Source: Vavraia culicis subsp. floridensis
Lineage: Eukaryota; Microsporidia; Pleistophoridae
NCBI RefSeq assembly: GCF_000192795.1
Contig: NW_007360609.1
Span: 3,451-67,450, forward strand
DNA: 64,000 nucleotides
Reading direction: 5' to 3'
Positions 41,874 through 53,682 of the stretch are shown piece by piece. Every line of letters starts with the position of its first letter. Within the stretch, counting starts at the first letter, position 1. The position numbers were made by a program, and so were the translations under genes. The notes beneath the pieces were generated by a model, which made no database searches, had not been told where the DNA came from, and saw only the letters and a list, made by a program, of their open reading frames with translations.

Positions 41874-42041
41874 ATGTCACAGCTACCGCACAAAAAGATA
41901 AAACTGCACAAAAGCAAATCAAAATATCTTAAGAGATCAAAGAAGGACAAAAGTATCGGTTACAGGCTTACCAAGGAGATAAATAGAAAGATGATTGAAA
42001 GGGTAAAAATGAGAGAGAAAAATGATGTGGAGAAGGGATGA
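41874..42041 (+). CDS. Tiny basic protein (55 residues), possibly nucleolar or ribosome-related
   Basis: ATG at 41874 directly after GCCCCT. The protein is highly basic: lysines and arginines spread throughout, with KKIKLHKSKSKYLKRSKK near the start and a helical ERVKMREKND end. It is too short for most gene callers. Size and charge fit a ribosome-assembly or ribosomal protein, but no family is recognised. The C tract placement and even basic composition argue against chance. Confidence 0.5.
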   Translation: MSQLPHKKIKLHKSKSKYLKRSKKDKSIGYRLTKEINRKMIERVKMREKNDVEKG

Positions 42042-42419
42042 GAAAGGATATGGACAGTAGGAGGTTAATGGGTTGGACTTGATAGGATAGATTGTGCTTT
42101 GTAATGAATGGTGCTCATTAAACCATGTTTGATTCATGTACAGTTTTTTGCTTGAGTTGTGCATTTAATAAATGCTGCTGAAGTACAGCGTTTTAAATGC
42201 ACCGTGCGGAACAACAGAGATTTGCTTAGAAATGAGAAACATGCTTTAAGATAAGATTAAAGAATATATTTTGCATAATTTGGTGTTTATCGATAACGAA
42301 CACGGATGGGTCGTTTTGATGTAGTAATAGCGGTCAACTGTGATGTACAGCGCTTTGAATCTTATTATTTTATGCACATAAACGGATAAGCTTTACAAAA
42401 GTATATAAGCAGCACACGA

Positions 42420-42471
42420 TCAGACAACGCACATCAGCGCAAGCCTCAGATTTCCCTTCGTATCATCATCC
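42420..42471 (-). CDS. C-terminal fragment of the second DDT/WHIM gene copy
   Basis: The last 16 codons and the stop of the DDT/WHIM gene are seen identically (GNLRLALMCVV end), with one mismatch at the last base before the gap. The rest is unresolved, so whether this copy is functional cannot be judged. Its orientation is opposite to copy 1. Confidence 0.75.
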
Positions 42472-43327
42472 NNNNNNNNNNNNNNNNNNNNNNNNNNNNN
42501 NNNNNNNNNNNNNNNNNNNNNNNNNNNNNNNNNNNNNNNNNNNNNNNNNNNNNNNNNNNNNNNNNNNNNNNNNNNNNNNNNNNNNNNNNNNNNNNNNNNN
42601 NNNNNNNNNNNNNNNNNNNNNNNNNNNNNNNNNNNNNNNNNNNNNNNNNNNNNNNNNNNNNNNNNNNNNNNNNNNNNNNNNNNNNNNNNNNNNNNNNNNN
42701 NNNNNNNNNNNNNNNNNNNNNNNNNNNNNNNNNNNNNNNNNNNNNNNNNNNNNNNNNNNNNNNNNNNNNNNNNNNNNNNNNNNNNNNNNNNNNNNNNNNN
42801 NNNNNNNNNNNNNNNNNNNNNNNNNNNNNNNNNNNNNNNNNNNNNNNNNNNNNNNNNNNNNNNNNNNNNNNNNNNNNNNNNNNNNNNNNNNNNNNNNNNN
42901 NNNNNNNNNNNNNNNNNNNNNNNNNNNNNNNNNNNNNNNNNNNNNNNNNNNNNNNNNNNNNNNNNNNNNNNNNNNNNNNNNNNNNNNNNNNNNNNNNNNN
43001 NNNNNNNNNNNNNNNNNNNNNNNNNNNNNNNNNNNNNNNNNNNNNNNNNNNNNNNNNNNNNNNNNNNNNNNNNNNNNNNNNNNNNNNNNNNNNNNNNNNN
43101 NNNNNNNNNNNNNNNNNNNNNNNNNNNNNNNNNNNNNNNNNNNNNNNNNNNNNNNNNNNNNNNNNNNNNNNNNNNNNNNNNNNNNNNNNNNNNNNNNNNN
43201 NNNNNNNNNNNNNNNNNNNNNNNNNNNNNNNNNNNNNNNNNNNNNNNNNNNNNNNNNNNNNNNNNNNNNNNNNNNNNNNNNNNNNNNNNNNNNNNNNNNN
43301 NNNNNNNNNNNNNNNNNNNNNNNNNNN
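42472..43327. other. Assembly gap of 856 N
   Basis: Run of N. Reading frames reported across it are artefacts. Confidence 0.99.
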
Positions 43328-43964
43328 AGTTTGAAACGAGACCGTGCAAGAACAGCGAATATGAGTTCATACAACCGGTCAAAAGTGCACAGAGCTGTCA
43401 CCAAAGCGAATGAGCATCGCACTAACCAAGAACACGCCATGAATAGCGTTGTACGTCATCTTTTGATAGCAGAAGCTTTACACTCTCGGTATGCCCTTGG
43501 CTCACTGCCAACGAGCTAGCACTTCCCATTCCCTAAACATACGGCTGGTACGGCCTGCCGACCTGATGATTCGTAACAATAATTTTAGCTTGATCATGAT
43601 ACTTTATTTATTGTAAGCACAGAAGAGTCATTCAAAGCACCAATAATTGCAAATTGAGAATGTTAGAACAACGATAGCTGTATGTAACGGGCATTGCGTT
43701 TTTGATCCTTACATTTAAATATTAAAGATTGTGTCTAAACGGAATATACGCATTTTAATAGTGTAAAACAGACACAGCTTTCTCTTCGACCTTAATACAA
43801 CAATGCGTAAAATTTTGCAGAGTATTTAATTACCGTTGTATTAGTACCAACCAACCGCTGTGCATCTCAGGACCGCATTACATCATTCAAACGCAGGATA
43901 TGTACGTTTGAACGATCAAATACAGGTATTGCCAAACCACCCATCAACACGCCAAAAATTGCTT

Positions 43965-44231
43965 CTAACGCATCCTTTTACGCTCATCATCCACACACTT
44001 TCTCTTCTCAACCCCACCAAACACCTCACTCTCCTCTACAATAATATATCTAATCCGTGTTCCCTTGACAAAATAGCTCTCAATAACCTCATCCTTTACG
44101 GTTGCATCAAGCAGGTGCAGGTTCATTTTCTTATCTACTTTTGAAAGGATGCCTTTCACGGTTGTTTTCTCCTTTGTTTCGATTGTTAGCTGTTTGTTTT
44201 TGAGTGTGCGCAAGAATTGTATTATTTGCAT
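43965..44231 (-). CDS. SMD1: Small nuclear ribonucleoprotein SmD1
   Basis: 88 residues from the ATG at 44231; the frame extends upstream only via TTG. Coding-strand TACCCCT lies about 32 bases before the ATG. MQIIQFLRTLKNKQLTIETK is the Sm1 motif with the SmD1-typical start (xxxVRFLxxLxxxxVTIELK); VDKKMNLHLLDA carries the D-x-x-M-N-x-x-L core; VKGTRIRYIIVEES is the Sm2 motif, with I-R-Y-x-I-x-x-x-S matching SmD1 rather than LSm2. SmD1 is one of seven Sm proteins ringed on spliceosomal U RNAs. It lacks the long C-terminal Gly-Arg tail of larger eukaryotes but ends with basic residues. Its presence agrees with retained splicing. Confidence 0.88.
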   Translation of the reverse strand: MQIIQFLRTLKNKQLTIETKEKTTVKGILSKVDKKMNLHLLDATVKDEVIESYFVKGTRIRYIIVEESEVFGGVEKRKCVDDERKRMR

Positions 44232-44798
44232 GATGATGGTTTGTTGTAAAAATATTTTGGAGAGGGGTAACAGCAAAAAATAGAGAGAGGATGTTTGGAT
44301 GGGGTGCGTAGTTTAGGCAGGCATGAATTATTTGCTGGTGGTTGATCATTTACAACGAATGTTATGGAGGGATTAGTTAGATTCTGTACGGTATGCGCAG
44401 ATTACAACAGGTAGTTGAGTTACTGTGCTGCTATGTGTAACACGCTTGTTAAACAAACTTTTTGTTAGCAAGAGGTGACTGTTAGGTAAATTTGTTGTTT
44501 ATTAGATCTGCGCAGGATGGTGTGCAGTTAAAGGCGTTCTTAGGGACGTACTGGTGAAATATCGAACGAACGAATATTCAGGCTGACTCACACGCAAAAA
44601 CAAATCACTGAACGATGCACATGGTTCAAACTTGAGTGGATGAAAATGTGCAAAAAATCAATTTAAGAATGTGAGTTACAGCTCTACTGATGTAGCAAGA
44701 TACGCTGCCTGTGATCGTTTATTGTTCTATCGGCGTATCATCACATCCATACGGATCAATTACAAGACGTGCAAGCACGTGCAGAGCTAGGCATCCAT
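44232..44798. other. Intergenic region
   Basis: No gene or repeat noticed. GGGG at 44264-44267 (CCCC on the coding strand) belongs to the SmD1 upstream region. Confidence 0.4.
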
Positions 44799-45260
44799 TC
44801 ACCACGGTAATTGGCAGTGCCACCGCTCAATGTTCTTCCTCACCTCACTTTCATAGATCCTTTTATTACGATACATTCGTGTAGCAGGCCCGTTGGCTGG
44901 CGAACTAGCATTGGGCGTCATGAGCAGCTGCTGCAACGCACATAAAATGTTGCTCACCGTAAGTGAAGGCTTCCATCTGCCTTCCTCCAGTATACTCAAA
45001 CACACCTCGCCCGACTCGTAAACATTGGGATGGACAACCTTGTGCACGAATTTTACGCGTGGCGGCTTGAAAGGATAGTCACGACCGAATGATAAGTTCA
45101 CGAGGTAGTAACTGTCTTTGTATAGGGGAGCGTCCGGTCCAGGAAAACCACAGTTCCATTTCGTTATGTCTGCAGGGGAGGGCCTGGCGAAGAACATGTA
45201 CTTGCGCTCTTTTTTTAGGTTGGCTTGTTCCGCTACCAACCGATCTATGCATGTGCTCAT
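44799..45260 (-). CDS. UBC9: SUMO-conjugating enzyme E2 (Ubc9)
   Basis: I start at the ATG at 45260 (153 residues); the frame continues 55 codons upstream but without conservation, and coding-strand GTACCCCCG abuts this ATG. The UBC fold is complete: DYPFKPPRVKF, HPNVYESGEVCLSILEEG with catalytic Cys87 and the HPN motif (77-79), then RWKPSLTVSNILCALQQLL and a C-terminal helix RNKRIYESEVRKNIERW. HPNVY-x-SG-x-VCLSILEE is typical of Ubc9. The N-terminus MSTCIDRLVAEQANLKKER also fits Ubc9. The enzyme passes SUMO from the E1 Aos1-Uba2 to targets, mainly in the nucleus. Length compares well with human Ubc9 (158). Confidence 0.93.
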   Translation of the reverse strand: MSTCIDRLVAEQANLKKERKYMFFARPSPADITKWNCGFPGPDAPLYKDSYYLVNLSFGRDYPFKPPRVKFVHKVVHPNVYESGEVCLSILEEGRWKPSLTVSNILCALQQLLMTPNASSPANGPATRMYRNKRIYESEVRKNIERWHCQLPW

Positions 45261-45261
45261 C

Positions 45262-45266
45262 GGGGG
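45262..45266 (-). promoter_or_regulatory. CCCCC tract directly before the Ubc9 start codon
   Basis: Coding-strand TACCCCCG precedes ATG at 45260 by one base and argues for the short N-terminus. Confidence 0.55.
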
Positions 45267-47105
45267 TACAAAAATACAAAAATTTGTGGTAAGCAAAGTT
45301 CTTTTAGACCTTCCGTGGCGGAAGAAATCATGGCAGGGAGGGGATGAAGTGTTTGGTTGTGTTGCCCAACATTTTCGCTTCAGCCATCCGTTTAAAATGG
45401 TAATCGTTTGGTCGCCGTGGTACATTCACGAATTGATGGTGTGGCGGGAGTAACTGAAGAAGAAAGTTAATTTAGTTTGATCAGCAAGACACTCATCTTT
45501 CATGGCTAGTGCCTTAAAATTGTTGGTTAATGGTTGATAGTTTATCACCAAGGCTACATTTAAGTGTTTAGCTCTGAAGTAAGGAGCAGCCACACCATCC
45601 GGTGTATTACTCGTGACAACACAATGAAGTGGTGCTGCACAAACCATAACACGTAAGAATAAGCTTTGTGCGAAGAACAGCGGTGATCGGACAGGACGGC
45701 GTGTTCAAGTGGTGCTTCAATTTCATTCAGTGCATGTCATGCGTTGCTGCACGATCATCGAATTGCAACGGTGATAATTCAGCGGTATACCTTAAATATC
45801 GTTATACGATATTTGATTGTAATTGTTGTAGAAGAACGTTATGTTAATTCTTGGCATGGGGACGGCAATTTGGACGGTAACCGCGTTAATTTGGTGTTGT
45901 GCGGTAACAACGGTACTTTGCTATTCCTGTTGAACAATGGCACGTTATTATCACTGTTACACGTGGTCATAGGAAATATTTAGGAGAGGGACTTTCTCCT
46001 TAACACGTCATCCTGCACCTGTAAAATTACGATAGATACGCAAGTGTGGAGTAGGATCGTACTAAACGAGTAATCGGCTCAGTTTATCAAAATGAAGCTT
46101 TGAACAGGTAAAGTACCTGTTCACTCACGACAATGGTACTTGCTAAGCAGGAGTGCATGGTTAGCTTTACTTGTTGTAAGAGTTTTTAACAAGGGCCTCA
46201 CTAAACATCTTAGATTTTGAGCCTGGGATGAGGACCGCTTCTAATTTTACATTACTAGGAATGGCAACGTGGACATTTTGTATTGCTATCTTGCAGCAGA
46301 TCGTGTTTCATTGCTTTAAAAAATAAATTTGTATAAGTTGCAGATTTAAATACATGTACAAGTCTGTTGACACGCAGCTGTAGCATGGTTAAAAGGGGGA
46401 AGGCGCCGGCCTTGAATTACAAAAAGGGATATGAAAGAATCGCAACGAGCCATAGAATCTCTGTGCAAATAATCGACCAAACAAACGTTACCTCACAAAA
46501 ATCGAAGCAAAATCAAATGTTACACAATTTTTCATCATTCTGTTGTCTAAACATGCAGAAATCTCATTCGTTCGATGTAATTCATGTTGATCACATGTTA
46601 ATGTAAGTGTATGTTGCTGTAACACTTGTTCAAAAGCTTTGGCAAGCTTGGAAATGACTGTTTTCTTGGCGACGTTGTGATCAAAGAATACGGAAATCAA
46701 CTCTTCCTTGATCAAGCACGCTGAGAGATTTAAAAGAAGATAAAATGATCATTGCTGATGACCAAGTATCATTGTTTAAATTTGAGTGTATAATGTGGCA
46801 ATTACGTTTTTAGTAGATTCCAAAATTGACACGTTCTTACGATTTAAGAGAATATATTAGAATAGAAAATTCAAATTGTTAGAATTGATGGTTGGTGGCA
46901 TGAAAAGAATCAAAAAATGCTGGAAAAATGATGGGACCGGTAAGTTATGTTCTGGGTTTGGGAACAAACCGTTGTTGATGGATGCTTTTTTAAGCATTTC
47001 CCAGTTTTGAAAAAGTTGTTGAAATAAAGGAACATATCAGGTCAGTTCGACACGTGAATGATAAAAGTATTGATTGGACAGTAAACAGAAAAGGTGTACT
47101 AGTGT

Positions 47106-47252
47106 TCACAACTCGTATAAAACGTAGTTTACGATCATTATACTTACCATTCGAGTGAAAAGCGGCGCAACTGTCCCAGTACATTCGTATTTTTTCTGTT
47201 TGAACAAGCACTCGTTTGTAGTTTGGCCGTAATGACCGCGCAAAAAACTCAT
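47106..47252 (-). CDS. Possible tiny gene, 48 residues, or first exon of a spliced gene
   Basis: ATG at 47252 directly after coding-strand GAGCACCC. The frame reads MSFLRGHYGQTTNECLFKQ and then a polar stretch KKYECTGTVAPLFTRM, unlike the low-complexity frames around. Directly after codon ATG for this last Met is GTAAGT, so an exon-intron border is possible; readthrough continues for 13 codons with hydrophobic residues (SIMIVNYVLYEL) before a stop. No family recognised. Confidence 0.35.
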   Translation of the reverse strand: MSFLRGHYGQTTNECLFKQKKYECTGTVAPLFTRMVSIMIVNYVLYEL

Positions 47253-49749
47253 GGGTGCTCATGCAAAGACATATCTTAGTAATTGACAACGATTAGAGCG
47301 ATACATACCAACAAAAACGTATGTAAATAGGGAGTATTACCAAATAGCTGTATTTTTGTGAGGTATGGCACAAATAATGTACCATATTATACACAGCTAT
47401 GCTAATGACAGTAAAAGTAATTCATAAAAATCATAACGTACTTCGTTTATTGTGTTATTCTGGTTACATACCTCAACTATTTCTCATAAGTGTTTTACCG
47501 TGTTTCAAGACTATAACTCGGTATTATACATGGTCGATGAAATCCTACTTAATCGCTGAAGCTCACGCTCATCACCTTTTAGAAATGCCTAAATTTTAGA
47601 CTCAGCTTTCGAAATTTACACGACTGAATTTGTATTTGCACTCCTGATAAATCGTTGCCACGCTAGCGAAGTTTCTATAGAAGAAGTTTAATTGGTGCAA
47701 TACACCGTATTTACCATCTTTCTTGGTACTTTTGCCAGAGCAAGACGAGAAAGCGCATCATGATCATTCAATCAAAACAGAATTAATTGATACAATGACT
47801 TTCATTATGACAGTATAGATTCTATACAGCATGACAAACACGAAAATGATGGTGAAATACTAAGCATCATGTGATTTACTTGCAGGTCGGTATAATAAAT
47901 TGTTGCGAAATATTTTATTTCGTATCAATCAACGGAAACAGGAAGGATCTAAAACAAAAAAATAACTAGCGATCTCGAACTAATACATGGAGAACAAATG
48001 TATGAAACACATAAATAACTGTTCTAAACAGGATATCATCTATTCTTAATTTGGACAAATTCAATAAATCATTTAATTTTCTTTAATTCGTGTTATGATA
48101 GTTCATTCACATCCTTTCCTTATCGTTTACAAAAGTGTTCTCAGGAGTGAATAATAACAAATTAAACGAATTCACTTATTATAGCAATAAACACGATCGA
48201 ATTATTTGGTGTTTATAAATAGCAATTTGTATTTATATTGCCGGTACAACGATGTAAACAATCCATTTGTTCAACTTAATAAGCTTTAAGTACAATATTT
48301 TCACACAGTAATTAACTGTGATACATGAATGTGTTTTATTATAGTAAAAAAGTTACCATAGACAGTATTTTTTTATTTTTTGTTTATCTCTTTACATCGA
48401 GTGTTGCTTTCTGATGTCAAAGCTATCATTGTTGTATAAAAAATAGTTTTGATAGACTTTAAGAAGGATAAATAAAATGTTAGCACGGTGAACATCATGC
48501 ACAAACTTTCACTCGCATATGAAAAGTGAGAAAGTGCGTTCATAAATAGAGAATGATAAACTGTGATGATGCTGGTGTGAGTTTTTAGATATTAGTTGTT
48601 GTGTGACTTCCAGATATGTCGCAAGCTACTCGAATTGGACATAATCCGTGACATGTGGTGAGAGTTACAAGCTAGCTGTGTTTATGTACGAAACGCTCGC
48701 CGTAACAGATGAGTAACTAGTGAGCACATGTTTAACTTGTTGGTAATAGGTGATTGAAAAAGTGTGAACTGCAATGTTTCATGAAACATTCTATACGAGT
48801 GGCTGAATGTAAATGGAAAAAGTTGATTTATAAGCCATATAGTCATATTCAAGGTTTTTGACGAATACAGCACAGTGAAAATGCATATGTATCGGAAAGG
48901 TGTAGCAGGCATGGAATATGGATGCACATACGTGATGAATACATTTAATTTCTTTTTGCTAAGACAATAAGTTCATGTGGCAAGCAAATAGGTTTGCATT
49001 TGACCTTTGCTAACAAAACAGGCATAATTTGTTTTTGCAACAACTTGATGTTGGTGCTGTTTTATGAGTGCAGTTATGTAAGGAAGGTTGTAGTGCCTAT
49101 AAATGCAGCACATAAAACATGTTCAGAATCCTAGGATTCTTGAGGTTTACTGACGTTATTCCGCCGAGTAATAATCTTTTTGGCTTTGATTATAAGGATC
49201 GCGTAAAGTCGGCTTAGTGTTACATTTGAGGTAAGTTTATGGAGGTATGGATGAAAATGTCTTCAGCAAGAATATTTGTATCGTAATCTTATTTTCAAAA
49301 GCATTTTATTCGACTTATGTGACATACAAGCGATACATTGTGCCTTTTTGTTCATGTCCAGCGTATGAACATAGTCACATATATATTTTTTTGTAACAAT
49401 ATGTCAATTTGGCATCCTGAGTAGTAGAATAGCAGTGATCATGTAAGATTTAGGAAGTATTATGTTCGCACAGAGAAAATATTCGTGAGCTTAACAGATT
49501 AGAACTATCGTGTTTATTCTGCTTTTATGGCCAAAATGTAGCAATATAAAAAGGTCAAATGTTTCGAGCTTTTTTGGTTAATAAGAGGGAGTAAATTTAA
49601 AAGTAAGCTTTATTGGGATGATTGGCAAAGAAAATTATACCTGATAGTTTCATCGAAATATACATAGAGAGAATGGTTTTAGCCATTAATTTATTGTTCT
49701 GTATATGCGTTCTTTAGGTATTTTACGGATTATTGCCTTTTTTGTATAG

Positions 49750-50412
49750 TTACGCTTTGTTGGTATCGAACCTATTCATCAGGAGTTTTACAGCTTCTTT
49801 CTCTAAGTTTTTTCGATCAATATTCGGTGTTAGACTTCGTTTGTTGCATTCGAGTAAGTTATACTTCTCAAGAATGTTCACTTTTGCCATTTTCAAACTT
49901 CGTAAATACTCGTTGCTCAGTAGTTCACGACTGCTTTTTAGTGCTCTGTCAAGAGCTGTAAAGAATGGTAACGTAGATATGCTTCTTTTATCGAAAATTG
50001 GCTGAAAATATGCAATAACGTGGTATGTTTCACGTCCATAAGACAGCGAAATAGTCTTCTTATGCATTAGAAACTTATCTTGTTGTAACTGCTTCTCAAG
50101 AGGCGTGCATTTTAGCCTTTCCACCTTGCTCCCACGGTTTTTCATCGTTGCATTTTTCGTAAGACATTTCGGTACTTCTTTGTAGAGAAGAAACGAACCT
50201 AGTATTTTTGATGGGGACCATGTTCGGCCGTCGGTCCATCGCACCATTAGAGTTCTGTTTTCAATGAATATGTATATATTACCACTTTTTATTTCATCGC
50301 GCTCTTTCAATGATAGTCGTTCTCTATTGGGTCTTACTAGTCCTAATCTCACGGCATGTACCAGTAAAAATGCTTCGTCGTAAGAATGAAGATATCCTCT
50401 AATGTAGCTCAT
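49750..50412 (-). CDS. WOPR-domain transcription regulator (Gti1/Pac2/Wor1 family)
   Basis: 220 residues from the ATG at 50412. The WOPRa part is plain: GYLHSYDEAFLLVHAVRLG (about 6-24), GNIYIFIENR, then RWTDGRTWSPSKILGSFLLY (58-77), the strongly conserved W-T-D-G-R-x-W-S-P-S-R-x-x-G-x-F-L-x-Y block that contacts DNA in the minor groove. The second WOPR part is at about 109-137 (KFLMHKKTISLSYGRETYHV, then IAYF). Gti1/Pac2/Wor1 proteins are fungal master switches of morphology, gluconate uptake and virulence programmes; targets here are unknown. It is shorter than most fungal members (no long Gln/Asn-rich tail), ending in a basic helical segment. Confidence 0.9.
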   Translation of the reverse strand: MSYIRGYLHSYDEAFLLVHAVRLGLVRPNRERLSLKERDEIKSGNIYIFIENRTLMVRWTDGRTWSPSKILGSFLLYKEVPKCLTKNATMKNRGSKVERLKCTPLEKQLQQDKFLMHKKTISLSYGRETYHVIAYFQPIFDKRSISTLPFFTALDRALKSSRELLSNEYLRSLKMAKVNILEKYNLLECNKRSLTPNIDRKNLEKEAVKLLMNRFDTNKA

Positions 50413-53400
50413 GCGCGGTAAGCAAATGTCCTAATTTATATTTTTTAGATATCGTATCGTAAAAAACAAAAATAAATGTTTGCACAGTAGTGCATACAGA
50501 ATAGGTATAAAACGTGTTTATAGTACTTCGTGTCTGAACCTTTCTTGTGCACATCAAGGATATCATAGAAACGCGAGAGAAAAAGGTTCTGATAGTTACT
50601 AGATCTATTTTTGTTTAAAATATTTTGTCATCCAAAATTGGTTGGCAGGATTCTTTCATAACCAGACACCTTGACTATCAAAATATTTTTTAATGGCACA
50701 GATATAGTTTATTAAGGATATATTCCACATCAACACGTCGGTACAAATGTGTTATGTGCAGAAAACATCGAATCCCAAAATAGATACAGTCACATATATT
50801 GTATTTTAACCCATTTTATTATTTGATTAAAAAAATTGCTATTGAAATACATTGTCGGGATGCAAATATCTATTAAATTCCCGACCACACTTATTTATGC
50901 ATCACTATCGGTATACGATAAAATTTTGAGCAATTTTTCAAAATATCACTGTTTTATTTTTCTTGTATGAAAATTTAAATTATAGAATTTTCTAAAAGGT
51001 CTCTTCCACAAATGTCTTCTTGTCTATTTTTGGTAATTTCTATAATCACGATCATTATTACTCTATTTTAGTAGTTACTGCCCCTAAAAACTGCTAACAA
51101 ATATTTTAAAATGACTTAATTTTTCCACAATTACCCAGCAACATAACAAATCTATTTCTCCCATCGTATTATTCATATAAACATAAAAGATAATAAGTAA
51201 TCTCCTATAAATACAAGTTTCAATGTATATAGGCGGTTTTGCATGGTATTTTCACGTTATTTATTAAAATATATCTAAAATCGCTTCAGACTTACATTTA
51301 AATGTTTATAAAATTTTTATCGCGCCATATGTTACTTGTTAAGTAGGTATTTATATTGTGCTTGATGTCATGTTTTTAAGAATGTTTTTCTCGAATAAAA
51401 CATGACCAGCATTTTTATTGGGTTGGTAATGTTCAAAAGTGTTTGAAAACTGCATGTTGCTAGATCGATATAATATTCAATCAATTTAGATTGATTAACT
51501 GACTTGAAAGGTGCTGTCATGTGTCATATTTAGAGAAATATTAACGAAATGAATTGGTTGACAGTACGACCGAAAGCGAAAAAAGAGTACTAAAAGAGTA
51601 TAATGCCGTAATATAACCCGTAGATGTATTTACATATGTAAAAACAATATGAATGTCATCATTGGGCTGATATCCGTGGAATTTATGGTGTCAAAGACGT
51701 ACATTCAGATGCAAAATATAAAATGTACCCCAGTGGTCTATTGAAAGCATTTTGGTTCCATTGTTAACGGCAAGTGCTAATCTAAAAAAAACTTGATTTA
51801 TAACTACCAATTATCTTCCTGATCAATAAATAATTATTGCAGGATTGCATCTATACCTCCTTAGAAAGCACCGTAAATCAGAACATCGCATTCACCGCAT
51901 AATTATTACACAAATTCGTTCCTATCAAAAAGTTATTGTTGATTTATATTGATCATATTAAAGGAAATAAACATTGATGTATGAAATCAATTATACATGA
52001 TTTTTAACCGAAAAATATCTTAATGAACTACTTCATAGTGTTCAATTTCAATATTTAATTCTATCAACTCGTTTTATTTGCCAATTGAAATTTAATGAAG
52101 AGAGATCATGCTTATTTTCCTTTCTGAGGCAACTAGCACAACCATGCATTTATTTAATGCTATTAATGATTTTATAGTTACATTCTAAGCGAGTTGTTTT
52201 GTGTTGCCATATTTACAGCATACCTCCGTGCAATCTTGATCACAAAAAAATTACACCATATGAACAATGTTGCTCCATAAACTCTGCTAATTTATATTAC
52301 GTTAACAAGGTTTGTCTACATCATTTTACACAACTTGATGTTGTTGTGTGTTAGTCATGACAAAGCTCCAGTAAGAGTGTCTTTATTCTTAAAGATAAAC
52401 AGGATCAAGGTTAACTAAGAAATCGATTGAGGATATGATTATAGCAATGATATGATCAATTCATCTTGCAACCCTTTCTATTCTACAGCAATTTTAAGTA
52501 CACATAAAAGTTGCATCGGCAAACGACTGTAAATATGGGAAAAATTTTTCTTTTTCTGAGAAACTTTTGGCACATACTTTTGTTTTGGACAGATATCTTT
52601 TGAGCTATTCCTTTTAAACGAATCATGATCAGGAAACTACCTCTGTCGCAATATATTTAGCACCAATGAGTGATTTTAATTGTTTGAGACTGTATTTCAT
52701 TTAAATTGTACTCCATCTCGATGATTTAATACGTATTTTGTGCAAAAATTGTTCCAACAAAAAAATATTAGAACTCATTGAAATCCGCAACCCTTCGCAT
52801 CTGACATCCTGCTTAGTTTGCAAACCCTTATAAAATAATTTTGGTGGTAGTAAGTCGTGATTTGATGGGTAATTATGCCATTAAAGTTCTTTTTTCACGG
52901 TATCTTGCGTTGAGAAATATAGATGAAAATAGAATTTGTTCCACGATATTCCTAATATCTGAAGAAATGACTGAAATTAAGTACAATTACGCTGTAAGCT
53001 GCGAGTTAGGTATTTATTGAAAAACCGTGCTAGTTCATAAAGAGGGTGGTTTTGAAGAAATTTCGTCTAAAAATGCTTTTCTCGAATGCAAAATGTCCGA
53101 TATTGAGGTTTTACAATTTGCAAACACAAGAAGTCGGCAATTTGCAAATTTTTTGCGCATTATGGAGGAAGGTCATTTGGTTCTATCTTTGGACAATGAT
53201 CCGAATTTTTCATGATCAAGAGTTGCATTTTTTATTTGTTGCTGCCATTATCGTCCATGTGAGAATTTCATTTTTTGCTGTACCAGTGTTCATCTATGCG
53301 ATACACATTATTTCTAGCACAAAATGATGGTTTTTGTACTAATATACGTCATTATATAATATTTGTTGATCTCACCAATTTTTATTCTCACATTGTGTTA

Positions 53401-53682
53401 AAATTTTTGGATTCTGTACGGCTGCTTCTTGTTCGAGAAGAGTTCATAAAAATATAAACCAGTCAAGATTATTCTGAAATTATGGATAAAATGCCGAAAA
53501 TCACTATGTTAACATATATTATAATCTCATTGTAAACTTCGAATGTGCGTGAATCAAGTCACAATATCTACACGGAGATGGTTTTGGTTTAGCATTCAAC
53601 ACTATCTTTAGCAGGCACCACTTACACAAATACCTCGTAACGTAAACTAAAAGACGCTCTGCAGTCACCCTTGTATCAAAAA
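50413..53682. other. Gene desert of 3.3 kb, very AT-rich
   Basis: No frame above about 95 codons on either strand, no repeats and no RNA gene recognised. Long poly-T/A runs and no GC-rich islands. The few short frames near 53027-53327 overlap in two phases and are rejected. Confidence 0.5.

Larger units (their letters stand above)
42246..43575. repeat. Copy 2 of the inverted duplication, largely hidden by a gap
   Basis: 42246-42471 and 43328-43575 are reverse complements of 17064-17284 and 15001-15246. Outer borders diverge: near 43560 (three or four changes within 15 bases, then no similarity) and near 42250. The visible gap (856 bases) is shorter than the 1817 bases separating the same ends in copy 1, so gap size is an estimate or copy 2 is shorter. 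Confidence 0.9.
45261..49749. other. Gene-poor, increasingly AT-rich region of 4.5 kb
   Basis: Two candidate small genes are discussed: the minus-strand frame at 47106-47252, listed separately, and a 73-codon plus-strand frame at 46385-46606 that is rejected. A 16-base perfect palindrome (AGAATCCTAGGATTCT) lies at 49125. Otherwise no gene, repeat or RNA is supported. Confidence 0.45.

Noticed and set aside
42420..43440. Frames of over 320 codons across the N-gap
   Set aside because: They are almost entirely unknown residues; only 16 terminal codons are real.
46385..46606. 73-codon plus-strand frame starting MVKRGKAPALNYKKGYERI
   Set aside because: The first 30 residues look protein-like, but the rest does not, no C tract precedes it and no family fits.
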